From Blastocatellia bacterium AA13 (GTDB taxonomy: Bacteria > Acidobacteriota > Blastocatellia > UBA7656), in NCBI GenBank assembly GCA_003222245.1, contig QHVH01000001.1, forward strand, positions 186,001 through 250,000: a stretch of 64,000 nucleotides of DNA, given 5' to 3'. Within the stretch, counting starts at the first letter, position 1; every line of letters begins with the position of its first letter. Both the position numbers and the translations under genes were made by a program. The notes under the pieces are model-generated. The model made no database searches, was not told where the DNA came from, and worked only from the letters and a program-made list of their open reading frames with translations. Of the stretch, positions 1 through 9,415 are shown piece after piece.

Positions 1-356
1 TTTGCGGAGACTCCAAAAAGGCTGGTGCTCAGCAGCGAAACGAATCCTGCCGGGAGCGTATGCTTCACGCCATTGTTTACCACAAAACCGCCGGCCGTGT
101 TTGGAACATTGCCTCTGATTTCGAGGCCGATCTCACTCAAGATATCGATTCCAGGGCCCGAGCGATACAGCGCATGCGGCCCCAAATTTAACGCAAAGCC
201 GTCCTGTTGTTTTGTTGAGGCCCGCCCTCCCAGTGAGTGAGACTGCTCGATAAGCAGCACGCGCTTTTTTCCGCGGCCCAAATAGACAGCGGCGGCGAGT
301 CCCGAAAGACCGCCGCCTATGATGATCACTTCGTATGAGTCTTGTTTGCCGGCCAT
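1..356 (-). CDS. FAD-dependent oxidoreductase (phytoene desaturase/amine oxidase-like), N-terminal part
   Basis: Only the first ~118 residues lie in the window; the C-terminus runs off the left edge. The N-terminus has the dinucleotide-binding GGGLSG (residues 14-19) in a beta-alpha-beta unit ending in Glu37, which would bind the adenosine ribose of FAD, followed by LGGRAST (42-48), the GG motif of the amine oxidase/phytoene desaturase superfamily, and LGPHALY (57-63). The start is the ATG at 356, preceded by a good GGAGGT Shine-Dalgarno about seven bases upstream. The family oxidises amines or desaturates isoprenoids and related lipids. The substrate cannot be told from this fragment, since the specificity regions are outside the window. 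Confidence 0.85.
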   Translation of the reverse strand, partial: MAGKQDSYEVIIIGGGLSGLAAAVYLGRGKKRVLLIEQSHSLGGRASTKQQDGFALNLGPHALYRSGPGIDILSEIGLEIRGNVPNTAGGFVVNNGVKHTLPAGFVSLLSTSLFGVSA

Positions 357-508
357 GATCGTACCTCCATCGCTCTGCCTCATTCATAAGGCATCACGAT
401 TGAAGGCGTCGAAAGGTTACAGGCGCATTCGAAAATTTACTCGCCGGCGCGCGCTCGGATATCATTCGCAATATTTGAAAGAGTCTCCTCATCGAAGTGA
501 AACAGAGA

Positions 509-2662
509 TCACTCGATGCGGAATAGTCCCGATCTACCGAACAAGCCGGGGTTTCTGGAGTCGGTGATGCGGATTATGACAAAGTCCGATCTGGGCTTGG
601 TGACCTTCCACTTAAGAACTCCCAAATCCGCATCGACGTTATTCTCCAGGGTCGTCCAGGTCTGACCCCCATCGCGTGAGATACTTATATTGACCTTGCT
701 GATGCCGCCGCCGGCGGCGGTCCACCTGATCTCTTTCTTCTGCTTCAGAGTCCATACTTCGTCGGTTGCCGGAGACGCGACCGCGATACCCTTTGCGGGA
801 TCGACGATAATCTGAAAGCCCGCCACGGCCGACTGGTCGAACTTGTCCGACACTCTCAACTGAAAATCAAACTCGCCCGCCTCCGATGGGATCCCTCTTA
901 GGTCGCCATCCGGTTCCAGAGTCAGTCCCGATGGAAGAGAGCCGCCAACGAGAGCCCAGGTCATAGGATCGGCTCCGATGGCTTCCATGGAGGCATCATA
1001 GGCCTGGCCGACTCGTCCGCCCGGCAATGCCGAAGTCACAATCTGAGGCTTTGATTCGCCGCTCGGCGGGCGCGGACTGGGAAGAAGGCCATAGACTACA
1101 AGCTCGTTGGAAAAGGTGGCTGCGTAGACCTTGCCGTTTGCTATCGTAGGCGGACAGAACTTCGCGAGGTAACCGAGACTATCGTTGGCATACTGCTCGC
1201 TGTTCCATAGCTCTCTCGAAACGTCAGACGCATCGAATGCCCGCATTATTCCGTATACGGTCGATTTATTCGCGTCGCCAAACAGCGGGTGTGTGGCCCA
1301 AACAATCCCGCTTCCTTCACGGTTTCCGTTGGCCGAAATAGAGAGAATGCCTCCAGGCATTCCGGGCGGGGCTTCGGTAACGCCGCGACGCGCGGGATCC
1401 TGCTCGAAGAGGCCGTTGCTAAGGCGGTAGGCTCGAAGCACGTCGTCTTCGCTCCACAGGTACAGAAGATCTTCGGCGGGACCTCGCCAGAATACAGGGC
1501 CGCCATGGAGATGACCCTGATATGCTTTCCAGGATTGAAGAATCTGCATATCACCTGAGTCGTTGAATCGCCCCATGTTGTTGCGGTCCAGGACATATAG
1601 GATGCCTTCTTTACCGCCGCTTACGATCAGGTTCGTTCCCGGTATCAACAGCGGGTGGGCCGATCCGAGGTCGTTGTCCACCTCATTCAGCTCGGCATAG
1701 TTGTGAGGCGTGAACCAGTCGACTACGGCGAGGTTCGAACCGGGTCGGAGCTTCACGAAGCTCTGGCCGAAATTGTATATGCCGTCATAGTCGCCGTTAC
1801 CGGTGATGAGATATATGCTTCCGTCGGGATCAACGCTGAGCCCGCCTCCGGATTGCCAAATTCCGCCCAGGGCCCCCGTCCTGGTTGCATTCCAGGAGCT
1901 CGCTTGCGCCAGAGTTTTTGCGTCATACCCAATCACCCAGCCGTGATAGGGACCGGCATCATTGTGAGAAGCCCACGCAATGTAGATCACTCCGCCGCTT
2001 AACGTAAGGGCCGCGCGCTGGTTCTCGATTTTCGGATCGAATCCATCGAGAATTATCTCGGCAGGCGCAACTCTGGCATGTCCGGTCGCTATATCAATCG
2101 CGTGCAGCCATTGGTGATAGGTTCCATCTTCGATTTTGGTTCTTGAAACAAGATAGATCGTCTGTGTTGCGAGATCGATCACGGGCGTGCTCAGGATTCC
2201 AATCTCGCTGGAGATATCCGGGCAACAGGGTTGAACATCAGCGGACGGTATGGAGGGTCCGAGGTTTACTTTCCAAAACGGCGCGGCGAAATCGGGGTCA
2301 TCCGCGCTGAAGGCGTAAACGCTGTTGTGCATCGTGCAGACAAACACGACATTTTGAAATCCGCCGTCGGGAAGATAGAGACTGGAGACATAGAGCGGCT
2401 GGGCATATATCTCTCCGTCCACCTGTCGAGTGAAGAGCTTGCCGAACTGGCGAGGATTCACGTTGTCTGTATTGAGCTGTTGTTCTCGCAGATTCGCCCC
2501 GGTACGCGAGTTATCGTTGTGATGAGTGAGAACATTGACAGCATCGGTAAATTGCGCGGAAACCTTCGAGTTAATGATCGGAACGCAGGTTATTACAAGA
2601 GATGTTGCAAGCACGATCCATCCGAAACGGCTCCGAAAGACTCTGAAATTAGTAGGCCTCAT
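509..2662 (-). CDS. Secreted PQQ-like beta-propeller protein with Ig-like C-terminal domains
   Basis: This ~717-residue protein starts with a basic stretch and a hydrophobic segment (about 15-35) that fits a Sec signal peptide. The bulk (about 40-530) is a repeat-containing region with motifs such as EIYAQPLYV and VYAF, typical of quinoprotein/PQQ-like propellers of soil bacteria that open with a sequence like LTHHNDNSRTG. After it come a putative Ig (He_PIG-type) domain around 545-620, with the typical LPSGLTL and G-x-P elements, and a final beta domain with an IRWTAAGG-like strand. No classical PQQ dehydrogenase catalytic tryptophan-ring signature was recognised, so it may be a structural or binding propeller. 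I chose the ATG at 2662; an in-frame extension to 2743 lacks a better ribosome site and would bury the signal peptide. Confidence 0.8.
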   Translation of the reverse strand: MRPTNFRVFRSRFGWIVLATSLVITCVPIINSKVSAQFTDAVNVLTHHNDNSRTGANLREQQLNTDNVNPRQFGKLFTRQVDGEIYAQPLYVSSLYLPDGGFQNVVFVCTMHNSVYAFSADDPDFAAPFWKVNLGPSIPSADVQPCCPDISSEIGILSTPVIDLATQTIYLVSRTKIEDGTYHQWLHAIDIATGHARVAPAEIILDGFDPKIENQRAALTLSGGVIYIAWASHNDAGPYHGWVIGYDAKTLAQASSWNATRTGALGGIWQSGGGLSVDPDGSIYLITGNGDYDGIYNFGQSFVKLRPGSNLAVVDWFTPHNYAELNEVDNDLGSAHPLLIPGTNLIVSGGKEGILYVLDRNNMGRFNDSGDMQILQSWKAYQGHLHGGPVFWRGPAEDLLYLWSEDDVLRAYRLSNGLFEQDPARRGVTEAPPGMPGGILSISANGNREGSGIVWATHPLFGDANKSTVYGIMRAFDASDVSRELWNSEQYANDSLGYLAKFCPPTIANGKVYAATFSNELVVYGLLPSPRPPSGESKPQIVTSALPGGRVGQAYDASMEAIGADPMTWALVGGSLPSGLTLEPDGDLRGIPSEAGEFDFQLRVSDKFDQSAVAGFQIIVDPAKGIAVASPATDEVWTLKQKKEIRWTAAGGGISKVNISISRDGGQTWTTLENNVDADLGVLKWKVTKPRSDFVIIRITDSRNPGLFGRSGLFRIE

Positions 2663-3157
2663 ATTTATATGTTCTCTTGAGTGAGCCGATCTAGTGTTGG
2701 ACTGAATTTTTTTGGATCGCTCGCGCTCAATGTGGGGCTTCAAACAAGGGGATACCTGCTGTGGGAGCCGCGATATCTTAGCAGGTCAGGAGAGATTTGA
2801 CCCGCGACCTTTTGGGCGTTAGTGATCAACAGCAGCGTGTGTATCGATCCGCTAAGCCGCAATGAAAGGCTGATCTTAGCAACGCTAATACCGAAGTCGA
2901 TTTCGGATCAAATGAGGCTCAAAAATGTTGTAATGAATATTGATTAGGCTCGATGTCGCTGCTGTTATATCAATCAACGGCATCAATCGGGTCGGGAGTC
3001 CCATAGTCATTTGTTACGAATCGTTGCATATTTCCCCATGCGGAACATGTTGGAACAAGTGGGGACGCAGGATATCAGCTTCATAACAACGGCCAAAGCG
3101 AAAGAACTCTTCAGAGTTTTATTCGTCTCGACGACGCCGGCGCGATCGTTAGACCAC
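2663..3157. other. Intergenic region between propeller gene and methyltransferases
   Basis: About 495 bases without a convincing gene. A 65-codon plus-strand reading frame at 3011-3208 overlaps the end of the methyltransferase and has no ribosome site, so I do not call it. A short inverted repeat (AACTCT/AGAGTT with TTTTATTC beyond it on the plus strand and CTTTC on the minus strand, near 3105-3125) could act as a weak bidirectional terminator. The stretch looks more AT-rich than its surroundings. Confidence 0.5.
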
Positions 3158-3961
3158 CTATCGCCGAGAGGCGACCGCACCAAACGGCAGCGAACCTCTG
3201 TGTTGTAGCTCGCAGGACCGAAGCTGCTGAAGCCGGCCGGTTGCTATTGCTATGTAGTCTTCGTTCATTTCAGCGCCAAGATAGCGGCGACCGTTAAGAA
3301 CCGCGGAAACGCATTCCGTCCCTGATCCGACGAACGGCACATAGACGAGATCGCCTGGATTGGAAAAGTGATTGATGATGCGGTCCGTCAGAGCGAGAGG
3401 CTTCTGTGTCGGATGCTTTGTTCGTTCCGCCGCGAAACGCTTGCCCGCCAGGGTCGGAAATTCCCAAACGTCTCCAGCCTGTCGTCCCTCCGGATTCGGA
3501 GTCCATACTTTTCCGTTCTTGGTGATCTTATGCTTGAGCCGTTCGGTGGACTTATAAGATTCTCGAATGATGTGATACGTGGAATTGTTTGAGCGCGCAA
3601 ACCACAAGATCGGTTCGTAATGGCAGGACGGGGCGTTCTTATAGCGAGACCACCCGTTCTCATAATTCCATATGATCTGCCTGCGATAGACCAGACCGCA
3701 CTCATAGAGAAAGCATTGGAGATAACATGCATAGTGGTGAATGGCGTAAACGAAGATATTTCCGTTTTTCGACAGGAGCCGACACGCTTCGGTCAACCAT
3801 GTCTTTGACCACTGATACCACTCGTCAAAGTCGCGATGTTTTTCGAACTCCTTATTGAGATTGTAGGGCGGATCGGCAAGGATGAGGTCGGCGCATCCAT
3901 CCGGCAGCGTTTGCATGAATGCCACGGTGTCCCCGTGATGAATGTAGTCCTGCTCAATCAT
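3158..3961 (-). CDS. DNA adenine-N6 methyltransferase, beta class
   Basis: The 267-residue protein has the catalytic DPPY motif at residues 30-33 near the N-terminus and the SAM-binding FVGSGT motif at 210-215 near the C-terminus. That order (IV, target recognition, I) defines beta-class amino-methyltransferases. HPTQKP (about 185-190) is the usual motif X region before the SAM site. DPPY argues for adenine as target. Its ATG overlaps the 3' end of the upstream methyltransferase gene by eight bases, so the two are probably translationally coupled. No restriction endonuclease gene adjoins the pair. The target sequence cannot be read from the protein. Base composition looks a little lower in GC than in neighbouring operons, compatible with transfer. 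Confidence 0.93.
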   Translation of the reverse strand: MIEQDYIHHGDTVAFMQTLPDGCADLILADPPYNLNKEFEKHRDFDEWYQWSKTWLTEACRLLSKNGNIFVYAIHHYACYLQCFLYECGLVYRRQIIWNYENGWSRYKNAPSCHYEPILWFARSNNSTYHIIRESYKSTERLKHKITKNGKVWTPNPEGRQAGDVWEFPTLAGKRFAAERTKHPTQKPLALTDRIINHFSNPGDLVYVPFVGSGTECVSAVLNGRRYLGAEMNEDYIAIATGRLQQLRSCELQHRGSLPFGAVASRR

Positions 3962-4826
3962 CTTTTCTGAGTATCAATATGTATTGATGATGAACGTTTG
4001 GGACATATGCGAACGGATAGCCATACGGGAATATTCGTTTATGTTTTTGGTAGAGAATCGTAAGTCCTTTGAGGATAAAGCCGCGCTTTCCCAGCGCATT
4101 GGCGAGGTCTGCATGGAGCATATGATATGCGGATTTCTCGCGGAAGTCGCCGACGACGATACAAAGATGTCCTCTGGGCTTCAAGAGCGGATGGCAAAGT
4201 TGAAAGGCGTCCGATAGACGCTCAACAAAGCGGCCGTACTCCGCGATGTTTCCCAGATCCTTTTCGCTGTCGCTATATTTAAAGTCGAGACCTTTGGCCA
4301 GGCGCTCCTGTTTTACCTTGTGGTCCTTCTTATGCAGGATCTTCCAATACGGCGGGCTGGTTATCACCAGTTTTATCGACTCCGGTTCGAGCTTCGGAAG
4401 CTCCCGAAATGCATCTCCAGTAATAACTCTCTGGTCCCTGCAAACCGGTCCGTCTTTCGGAAGCTCGGTGTCCAGGCGCTTCCTGGCGAGCCGGCTGTAC
4501 TTTGGCTCGAGCTCAATGCCAATGCCACGACGCTGCTCCAGCGCGGCGGCCTTCAAAGTTGACCCCACGCCCACAAACGGATCCAGGATCGTTTCACCTT
4601 TTTTTGAAAAGAACCTGATGAGTCGCGCTACATCCTGATAGGAAAATGGCGCGGGATGCTCCCTTTCTATCTGCGCTTCTTGATGATTCTTACCGAGGCC
4701 TCGCTGCGTCCAAACAGAAACGGTTTCGGCGACCCATTCTCTGGGCGTCAGATCATTAAGGTCGTTTCGCGGCGGATTCTTACGGAATTGAACTCGACGC
4801 AATGCAACCTTGGTACGTGTTTCCAT
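3954..4826 (-). CDS. DNA methyltransferase with SPPYW motif (probable cytosine-N4 type)
   Basis: From the ATG at 4826 the protein has 290 residues. The SAM-binding motif DPFVGVGST is at 82-90 and the catalytic TSPPYW at 156-161. SPPY is usual for cytosine-N4 enzymes, and the motif order (I before IV) is the reverse of its partner gene. A hydrophobic motif X-like segment (FSYQDVARLIRFF, 61-73) precedes motif I. The start is uncertain: an in-frame TTG at 4889 would add 21 residues, and neither has a good Shine-Dalgarno. The gene begins shortly after icd and overlaps the adenine methyltransferase, so icd and both enzymes may share one transcript. Paired adenine and cytosine enzymes occur in type II systems with asymmetric sites, but no nuclease is visible here. 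Confidence 0.88.
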   Translation of the reverse strand: METRTKVALRRVQFRKNPPRNDLNDLTPREWVAETVSVWTQRGLGKNHQEAQIEREHPAPFSYQDVARLIRFFSKKGETILDPFVGVGSTLKAAALEQRRGIGIELEPKYSRLARKRLDTELPKDGPVCRDQRVITGDAFRELPKLEPESIKLVITSPPYWKILHKKDHKVKQERLAKGLDFKYSDSEKDLGNIAEYGRFVERLSDAFQLCHPLLKPRGHLCIVVGDFREKSAYHMLHADLANALGKRGFILKGLTILYQKHKRIFPYGYPFAYVPNVHHQYILILRKDD

Positions 4827-4938
4827 TTTAAAGCAGGAAGCCTGTGGAGCCTTCGTTGCAGCATTCCTAAATTGTTCCAACCCCAGCAACAGGCATTCGA
4901 GAGTTGGATCAGGCGTGAGCTATTCAAAGTGCCGTCAA

Positions 4939-6324
4939 TTACATATTACTGATGATGGCGGCGGCGAAATCGCTTGTTTTTAGCTTGACGGCTCCCGCCA
5001 TCTGGCGCTCGAGATCGTAAGTAACTTTCTTCTGTCGGATCGTTTTCGTCAGGGCGTCGACTATCATCTTGCTCGCTTCTCGCCATCCGATGTGGTCGAA
5101 CATCATCACGCCCGACAGAATAACGGAGGAAGGATTGATCACGTCCTTATCGGCGTATTTTGGAGCGGTGCCGTGCGTCGCCTCGAATATAGCGGCCTTG
5201 TCGCCGATATTGGCTCCAGGAGCCATTCCGAGGCCGCCGACCTGGGCCGCGGCGGCATCCGAAATATAATCTCCATTCAGGTTCGGCGTGGCGACTACCG
5301 AATATTCATCGGGCCGAATGAGTATCTGCTGGAACATCGAGTCCGCTATCCGATCCTTTATGAGAAGCTTGTTCTTCCATTCGCCGTTCCCGTGCGTGCT
5401 CCATATTGTAGCGAGGATGCCCTTTACTTCATCCACTACCGCCGCCCTCTGCTTCTCCGACATCTGATCGAAGCCGGGCTCAATCGCTCGCGCGTTCTCT
5501 TCGTCGCTTATGGAAGAATTGCGCTCGCGGTTCTCCAGAATCCACGTCTCGCGTTCGGTGACGATCTTGTCGCGGAACTCTTCTTTAGCGAGCTCGTAGC
5601 CCCAATCGCGAAACGCTCCTTCGGTGAACTTCATGATGTTGCCCTTGTGAACAAGGGTCACCGACGGTTTTCCGAAATCAAGCGCGTATTGAATCGCGCG
5701 GCGCACCAATCGCTTCGTTCCTGTCGGCGACATGGGCTTAATTCCGATTCCGCTGTCGGTGCGAACGTGATAGCCGAACTTGTCGTTGAGAAGCGACAGA
5801 ACTTCGGCGACTCGCTCGCTTCCTGACGCGAACTCTATTCCGGCATAAACGTCTTCGGTATTCTCGCGAAAGATGACGACATCCACTTTTTCAGGACGTT
5901 TTACAGGAGAAGGCACCCCGTCGAAATAACGCACCGGACGCACGCAAGCGTAGAGGTCGAGCACCTGTCTGAGAGTTACGTTGAGGCTCCGGATTCCGCC
6001 TCCGACCGGGGTCGTCAGCGGACCTTTAATCGCGACTACGAACTCGGCTATGGCCGTGACGGTGTCGTCCGTCAGCCATTCGCCAAACCGGTTAAACGCC
6101 TTTTCGCCTGCGAATACCTCATACCAGACTACGCGGCGCTCGCCGCCGTAGGCTTTTTCGACTGCTGCGTCGAACACGAGTTGAGACGCTCGCCAGATGT
6201 CGCGGCCCGTGCCGTCGCCTTCGATATAAGGGATGATGGGGTCAGAAGGAACTTTGAGTTCTCCGCGCTCGACCGTTATTTTATGGCCGGCAGCGGGAAC
6301 TTCTACACCATTAAAAGACGTCAT
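4939..6324 (-). CDS. icd: Isocitrate dehydrogenase (NADP+), type I
   Basis: This TCA-cycle enzyme oxidatively decarboxylates isocitrate to 2-oxoglutarate. The 461-residue sequence has IEGDGTG (34-40), the substrate loop [13 protein letters not shown] (108-120) with Ser113, the residue phosphorylated by AceK in E. coli, and YxGIE (YAGIE) in the first third. HGTAPKY (384-390) keeps the Lys-Tyr pair that selects NADP over NAD in the E. coli enzyme. It is about 45 residues longer than E. coli Icd because of an insertion around 245-310, rich in charged residues, which is also seen in some non-proteobacterial homologs. A strong GAGGAGGAG ribosome site precedes the ATG. A consensus-like sigma-70 promoter lies at 6383-6412. 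Confidence 0.96.
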   Translation of the reverse strand: MTSFNGVEVPAAGHKITVERGELKVPSDPIIPYIEGDGTGRDIWRASQLVFDAAVEKAYGGERRVVWYEVFAGEKAFNRFGEWLTDDTVTAIAEFVVAIKGPLTTPVGGGIRSLNVTLRQVLDLYACVRPVRYFDGVPSPVKRPEKVDVVIFRENTEDVYAGIEFASGSERVAEVLSLLNDKFGYHVRTDSGIGIKPMSPTGTKRLVRRAIQYALDFGKPSVTLVHKGNIMKFTEGAFRDWGYELAKEEFRDKIVTERETWILENRERNSSISDEENARAIEPGFDQMSEKQRAAVVDEVKGILATIWSTHGNGEWKNKLLIKDRIADSMFQQILIRPDEYSVVATPNLNGDYISDAAAAQVGGLGMAPGANIGDKAAIFEATHGTAPKYADKDVINPSSVILSGVMMFDHIGWREASKMIVDALTKTIRQKKVTYDLERQMAGAVKLKTSDFAAAIISNM

Positions 6325-6382
6325 GGGACCGTCTCCTCCTCGTAAAATGTGTTTCAGTTGAGACGCGGAAACTTGCGCGCGG

Positions 6383-6412
6383 AATGTAGCAGCGGCTCAA
6401 GAGCCATGTCAA
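6383..6412 (-). promoter_or_regulatory. Sigma-70 promoter of icd
   Basis: On the minus strand a perfect TTGACA (-35, 6407-6412) is followed after 18 bases by TACATT (-10, 6383-6388). Transcription would start near 6376, giving a leader of roughly 50 bases with the GAGGAGGAG ribosome site. Just upstream, around 6428-6443, the sequence has a TGTG-N9-CACA palindrome that could be a regulator site, but this is a guess. Confidence 0.7.
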
Positions 6413-6547
6413 GATTGCGAGCCGGTGTGATTACATTACACAGGGCGGATCAGTCAGCTTCTCAGCCAGCTTCAATGCGCCGGAGGACTGCATGAGACAT
6501 GATTGAAGGATGCTGATTGTTCTCCAATTTCGCTCGACGATGGACAT

Positions 6548-6967
6548 TCATTCGCCAATGATCTTTACCAATACCCGCTTCTTGCGGCGGCCGTCGAACT
6601 CTCCGTAGAAGATCTGCTCCCATGTGCCGAAGTCGAGTTTTCCGGCGGTAACGGCGACCATGACCTCGCGGCCCATGATCTGCCGTTTGATATGCGCGTC
6701 CGCATTATCTTCACCGGTGCGATTGTGATGGTAGAAGCTAACCGGTTCGTGAGGCGCCAGCTTCTCCAGCCATACCTCGTAATCGTGATGCAGCCCGCTC
6801 TCATCGTCGTTTATGAATACCGATGCCGTGATATGCATGGCATTGACTAATGTGAGTCCTTCGCGGATTCCGCTCTCTCTCAGACACTCTTCGACCCGCG
6901 GCGTGATGTTGATAAACCCGCGCCGCGTCGGAACATTGAACCATAGCTCTTTGCGATATGTCTTCAT
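6548..6967 (-). CDS. YjbQ/UPF0047 family protein (secondary thiamine-phosphate synthase-type)
   Basis: The protein of ~139 residues matches the small YjbQ family end to end: [13 protein letters not shown] near residue 42, the conserved histidines in [33 protein letters not shown], and the C-terminal [20 protein letters not shown]. Family members have weak thiamine-phosphate synthase activity and can suppress thiamine auxotrophy; their true role is unsettled. The start may be the ATG at 6967, or a GTG at 6976 that would overlap the upstream acyltransferase stop as GTGA. Either way the gene is coupled to the acyltransferase. Confidence 0.92.
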   Translation of the reverse strand: MKTYRKELWFNVPTRRGFINITPRVEECLRESGIREGLTLVNAMHITASVFINDDESGLHHDYEVWLEKLAPHEPVSFYHHNRTGEDNADAHIKRQIMGREVMVAVTAGKLDFGTWEQIFYGEFDGRRKKRVLVKIIGE

Positions 6968-6972
6968 ATTCG

Positions 6973-8244
6973 TCACGTTATTGCTTGAACGGGAGATGCA
7001 CCGACCGTCGACCGGCGTTTTGGTTTCATTCCGAATAGCACGCGCGTGATATTGCTTCGCCTCACAAAAATATCGTACAGCAAGAACGTCAACGCGACCG
7101 AAGCCAGACTAATTGTAAAGTACTTGATTGATATGCCCGCGCTCCATCGCACTACATAGTAACCGATTATTACTATAACCGTCTGATGGATGACATAGAA
7201 CGGCAGCACGGCCTCATTTGCATATGCGAAGGCCTTATCCAGGAAAGTGCGCCGGCGAGGAGAATGCTTTGCCGGTACATTCACCTTGAGCGAACGTCTC
7301 CAGAGATAGGCTTGACCCATTCCCCAGATCGCAACGACCCAGAACCAGGATGCACAAGCCTTTGATACTCGCCAAAGAACGCTTAACCCGCCATAGCCGC
7401 GGCTAGGATCGACCCCGGACTGCCAGGTGAGCGCCGAAATCCAGAAGAAGACGGTTATTGAAATAATTCCCGTAAGCAAGGCCATTGGCCAGGCAGTACG
7501 CGCCGATCGTTCGAATTCGGCATCCGAGGCGAACACGTAACCGCATATCAGAAACACGAGGAACGAAAGCCGATTCCATCCTCCCGATCCGCCAAATCGC
7601 AGGAAAAGCTCTACCAGAACAATCGGAACGGCGAATAATAGTATTCTCTCTCGGCCGAACCATCTCGCGAGGCCGCTCGAGAGGAGACGACCTCTTTGCG
7701 TTTTAAGAAACAGGAGAAACGGGAGCGCCAGCAGCGAGAAAATCAGCAGGTAGTACAGAAACCACAGGTGAGATATTTCAAAATAGCCGACCGCCGGATC
7801 CGCCGAAAGGAAGAGAGGGAAGTCCGGTGCAAAGACGATCCGAAAGAACCTGGGATAAAACCGCGGAAATGAATCTTTAAAGTCAGGGTTGGACAACAAC
7901 CCGAAATAGCGTTGCGGCGGAACGATCACCAGCATTCCAACGATGAATGGAACCAAAAGGCGTCTTATTCTCTCCAGGACGAACTCGCCGGCGCTTCTAC
8001 GGGTCAATGAATGCCGTGTTGCGACTCCAGCCGTGAAGAACAGCAGAGGCATGCCCCATTGAGAAAAGAAACCAACGAGGAGCATGAGTAAAATGCTGGT
8101 CTGCTCGTTTTTGACGGCATACGGCAGCAAATCGAATATGTTTGCGGTGTGAAAGAACACCAGTCCGATCACCAGCGCGGCGCGCATTACGTCGACGTCT
8201 CCGCGGCGTGATGAGTCGGTTTGTGTAGTATGGAGCGCGTGCAT
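6973..8244 (-). CDS. Membrane acyltransferase (acyltransferase 3 / OpgC-like)
   Basis: The 423-residue polytopic protein has about ten hydrophobic segments spread along its length and begins with the family hallmark of an Arg-Gly-Asp-type N-terminus followed by a first helix containing His32 (VFFHTANIF), the conserved histidine of acyltransferase-3 proteins. The segment [11 protein letters not shown] near the middle is also characteristic. Such enzymes transfer acetyl, succinyl or other acyl groups to glycans, lipids or polyketides at the membrane. The acceptor here is unknown; neighbours (YjbQ, a serine hydrolase) do not tell. It is co-directional with and immediately upstream of the YjbQ gene. 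Confidence 0.88.
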   Translation of the reverse strand: MHALHTTQTDSSRRGDVDVMRAALVIGLVFFHTANIFDLLPYAVKNEQTSILLMLLVGFFSQWGMPLLFFTAGVATRHSLTRRSAGEFVLERIRRLLVPFIVGMLVIVPPQRYFGLLSNPDFKDSFPRFYPRFFRIVFAPDFPLFLSADPAVGYFEISHLWFLYYLLIFSLLALPFLLFLKTQRGRLLSSGLARWFGRERILLFAVPIVLVELFLRFGGSGGWNRLSFLVFLICGYVFASDAEFERSARTAWPMALLTGIISITVFFWISALTWQSGVDPSRGYGGLSVLWRVSKACASWFWVVAIWGMGQAYLWRRSLKVNVPAKHSPRRRTFLDKAFAYANEAVLPFYVIHQTVIVIIGYYVVRWSAGISIKYFTISLASVALTFLLYDIFVRRSNITRVLFGMKPKRRSTVGASPVQAIT

Positions 8245-8383
8245 GGCTCAAACTGGCTTCTATCGGTAATCGGCCGCTCAGACTATTCGATCCGACATCC
8301 GGAACCGATTAGTTTACCGATCGCGTTATTGCTCCAGTATCCCGCCCTGAAAGGCGCGAAAGTAGACGAGCGATTTACGTGAG

Positions 8384-9322
8384 CTAAGGAGCCGGACTCG
8401 CTTGCGCGGTTTGGAGAACTGGTTGGAAGGCGTGATCAATAGCTCCGCGCATGAAGTCGCCGAGTTGGTCGAAATACTTCTTGCCCGCGAAACCACAGAC
8501 ATTATGATCAGCGCCTGGCACGAGTATCAGTTTCTTCGGAGATGAAGCGGCCGCGAACAGCGCGAGCCCCTGGCTGGTTGGAACGATGCTGTCCGGCTCG
8601 CCGTGCGTAATCAGCACCGGGCAATGAACCGCCGACAACTTTTGCCTGGAATCGAGCCTGTTTTTGCCAAGCCACCCAAACAGCCGGTAGAACAGCGGCG
8701 TCCTGGCTTTTCCCATTGCTTCGGCGGAGACCAGACCGGATTCCAAAACGATCGCCGCGCATTCTCTGCGTGAGGCGAGATCGACGACGGCCGCCGTCCC
8801 GAGCGACTGTCCGTAGAGCACAAGCCGATCCGGACTGACGCCCAGCTTGCCGACGGCATAGTCATACGCCGCATCGGCGTCCGTGAAGAGGTCATGTTCG
8901 TCGCGAATTTTCCCTTCACTCATGCCGTATCCGCGATAATCGAATAAGAGAGTGTCGAAGCCGCGGTCAGCCAGGTCCTCAGCCAGCCAGCCGAGGTTTC
9001 CTATGTTGCCGCTGTTGCCGTGAAAATATAGAACAGTTGCGATCGCCGGCTTCACGGAGGACTTGACGAGCCAACCTCTAAGGAAGACGTTGTCAGGCGT
9101 AACGATCGATATGTTTTCGGCTCCCGCGGGCTCTTGCCAGAATTGGCTGGCGGTAAATGGAAGAGGGTGAAAAGTCAGGGCTCGTTCGAATTGCTGGACA
9201 CCAAGGAGCAAGAAATAAGGCAAGAGCGGAAAGACCGCGAACAGGTAAGTCATTCCTCGCCGGCGAGCGAAGCGCGATGGCTTGGAAGATTCACAATCCC
9301 CTTGGTGTGATTGCTCTTTCAT
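8384..9322 (-). CDS. Membrane-anchored alpha/beta hydrolase (BEM46/ABHD13-like)
   Basis: The 312-residue protein has one N-terminal transmembrane segment (about 25-42) and then a compact alpha/beta hydrolase domain. HGNSGN (101-106) forms the oxyanion loop, GQSLG holds the nucleophile Ser173, Asp244 lies in GEPDSIVP and His273 in ADHN, so the triad is complete. FDYRGYGMSEG (128-138) is typical of the BEM46/YfhR group of esterase-like proteins, whose substrates are mostly undefined. The gene stands alone between the bacillithiol pair and the acyltransferase. An extended -10 sequence is present just upstream. Confidence 0.88.
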   Translation of the reverse strand: MKEQSHQGDCESSKPSRFARRRGMTYLFAVFPLLPYFLLLGVQQFERALTFHPLPFTASQFWQEPAGAENISIVTPDNVFLRGWLVKSSVKPAIATVLYFHGNSGNIGNLGWLAEDLADRGFDTLLFDYRGYGMSEGKIRDEHDLFTDADAAYDYAVGKLGVSPDRLVLYGQSLGTAAVVDLASRRECAAIVLESGLVSAEAMGKARTPLFYRLFGWLGKNRLDSRQKLSAVHCPVLITHGEPDSIVPTSQGLALFAAASSPKKLILVPGADHNVCGFAGKKYFDQLGDFMRGAIDHAFQPVLQTAQASPAP

Positions 9323-9344
9323 CTCAGTTGAATGCGAAAAAAGA

Positions 9345-9353
9345 ATTGTATCA
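9345..9353 (-). promoter_or_regulatory. Extended -10 promoter element of the hydrolase gene
   Basis: On the minus strand TGATACAAT (TG-N-TACAAT) lies 22 bases before the ATG at 9322, so the leader would be short. The region where a -35 would lie is not recognisable. Immediately downstream of bshA (9374-9401) there is a tandem 14-base repeat, CGCTAAACCTGTGT then CGCTAAATCTGTGT, of unknown meaning. Confidence 0.4.
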
Positions 9354-9415
9354 CGAATAGAAATACGAGTGAGCGCTAAACCTGTGTCGCTAAATCTGTG
9401 TCCTGTAACCTAATC

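Noticed and set aside
3011-3208. 65-codon plus-strand frame as a remnant restriction nuclease
   Set aside because: No ribosome site, no recognisable motif, and it overlaps the methyltransferase gene end.
9374-9401. Tandem 14-base repeat as the start of a CRISPR-like or integrase attachment structure
   Set aside because: Only two imperfect copies, no spacers and no cas or integrase gene nearby.
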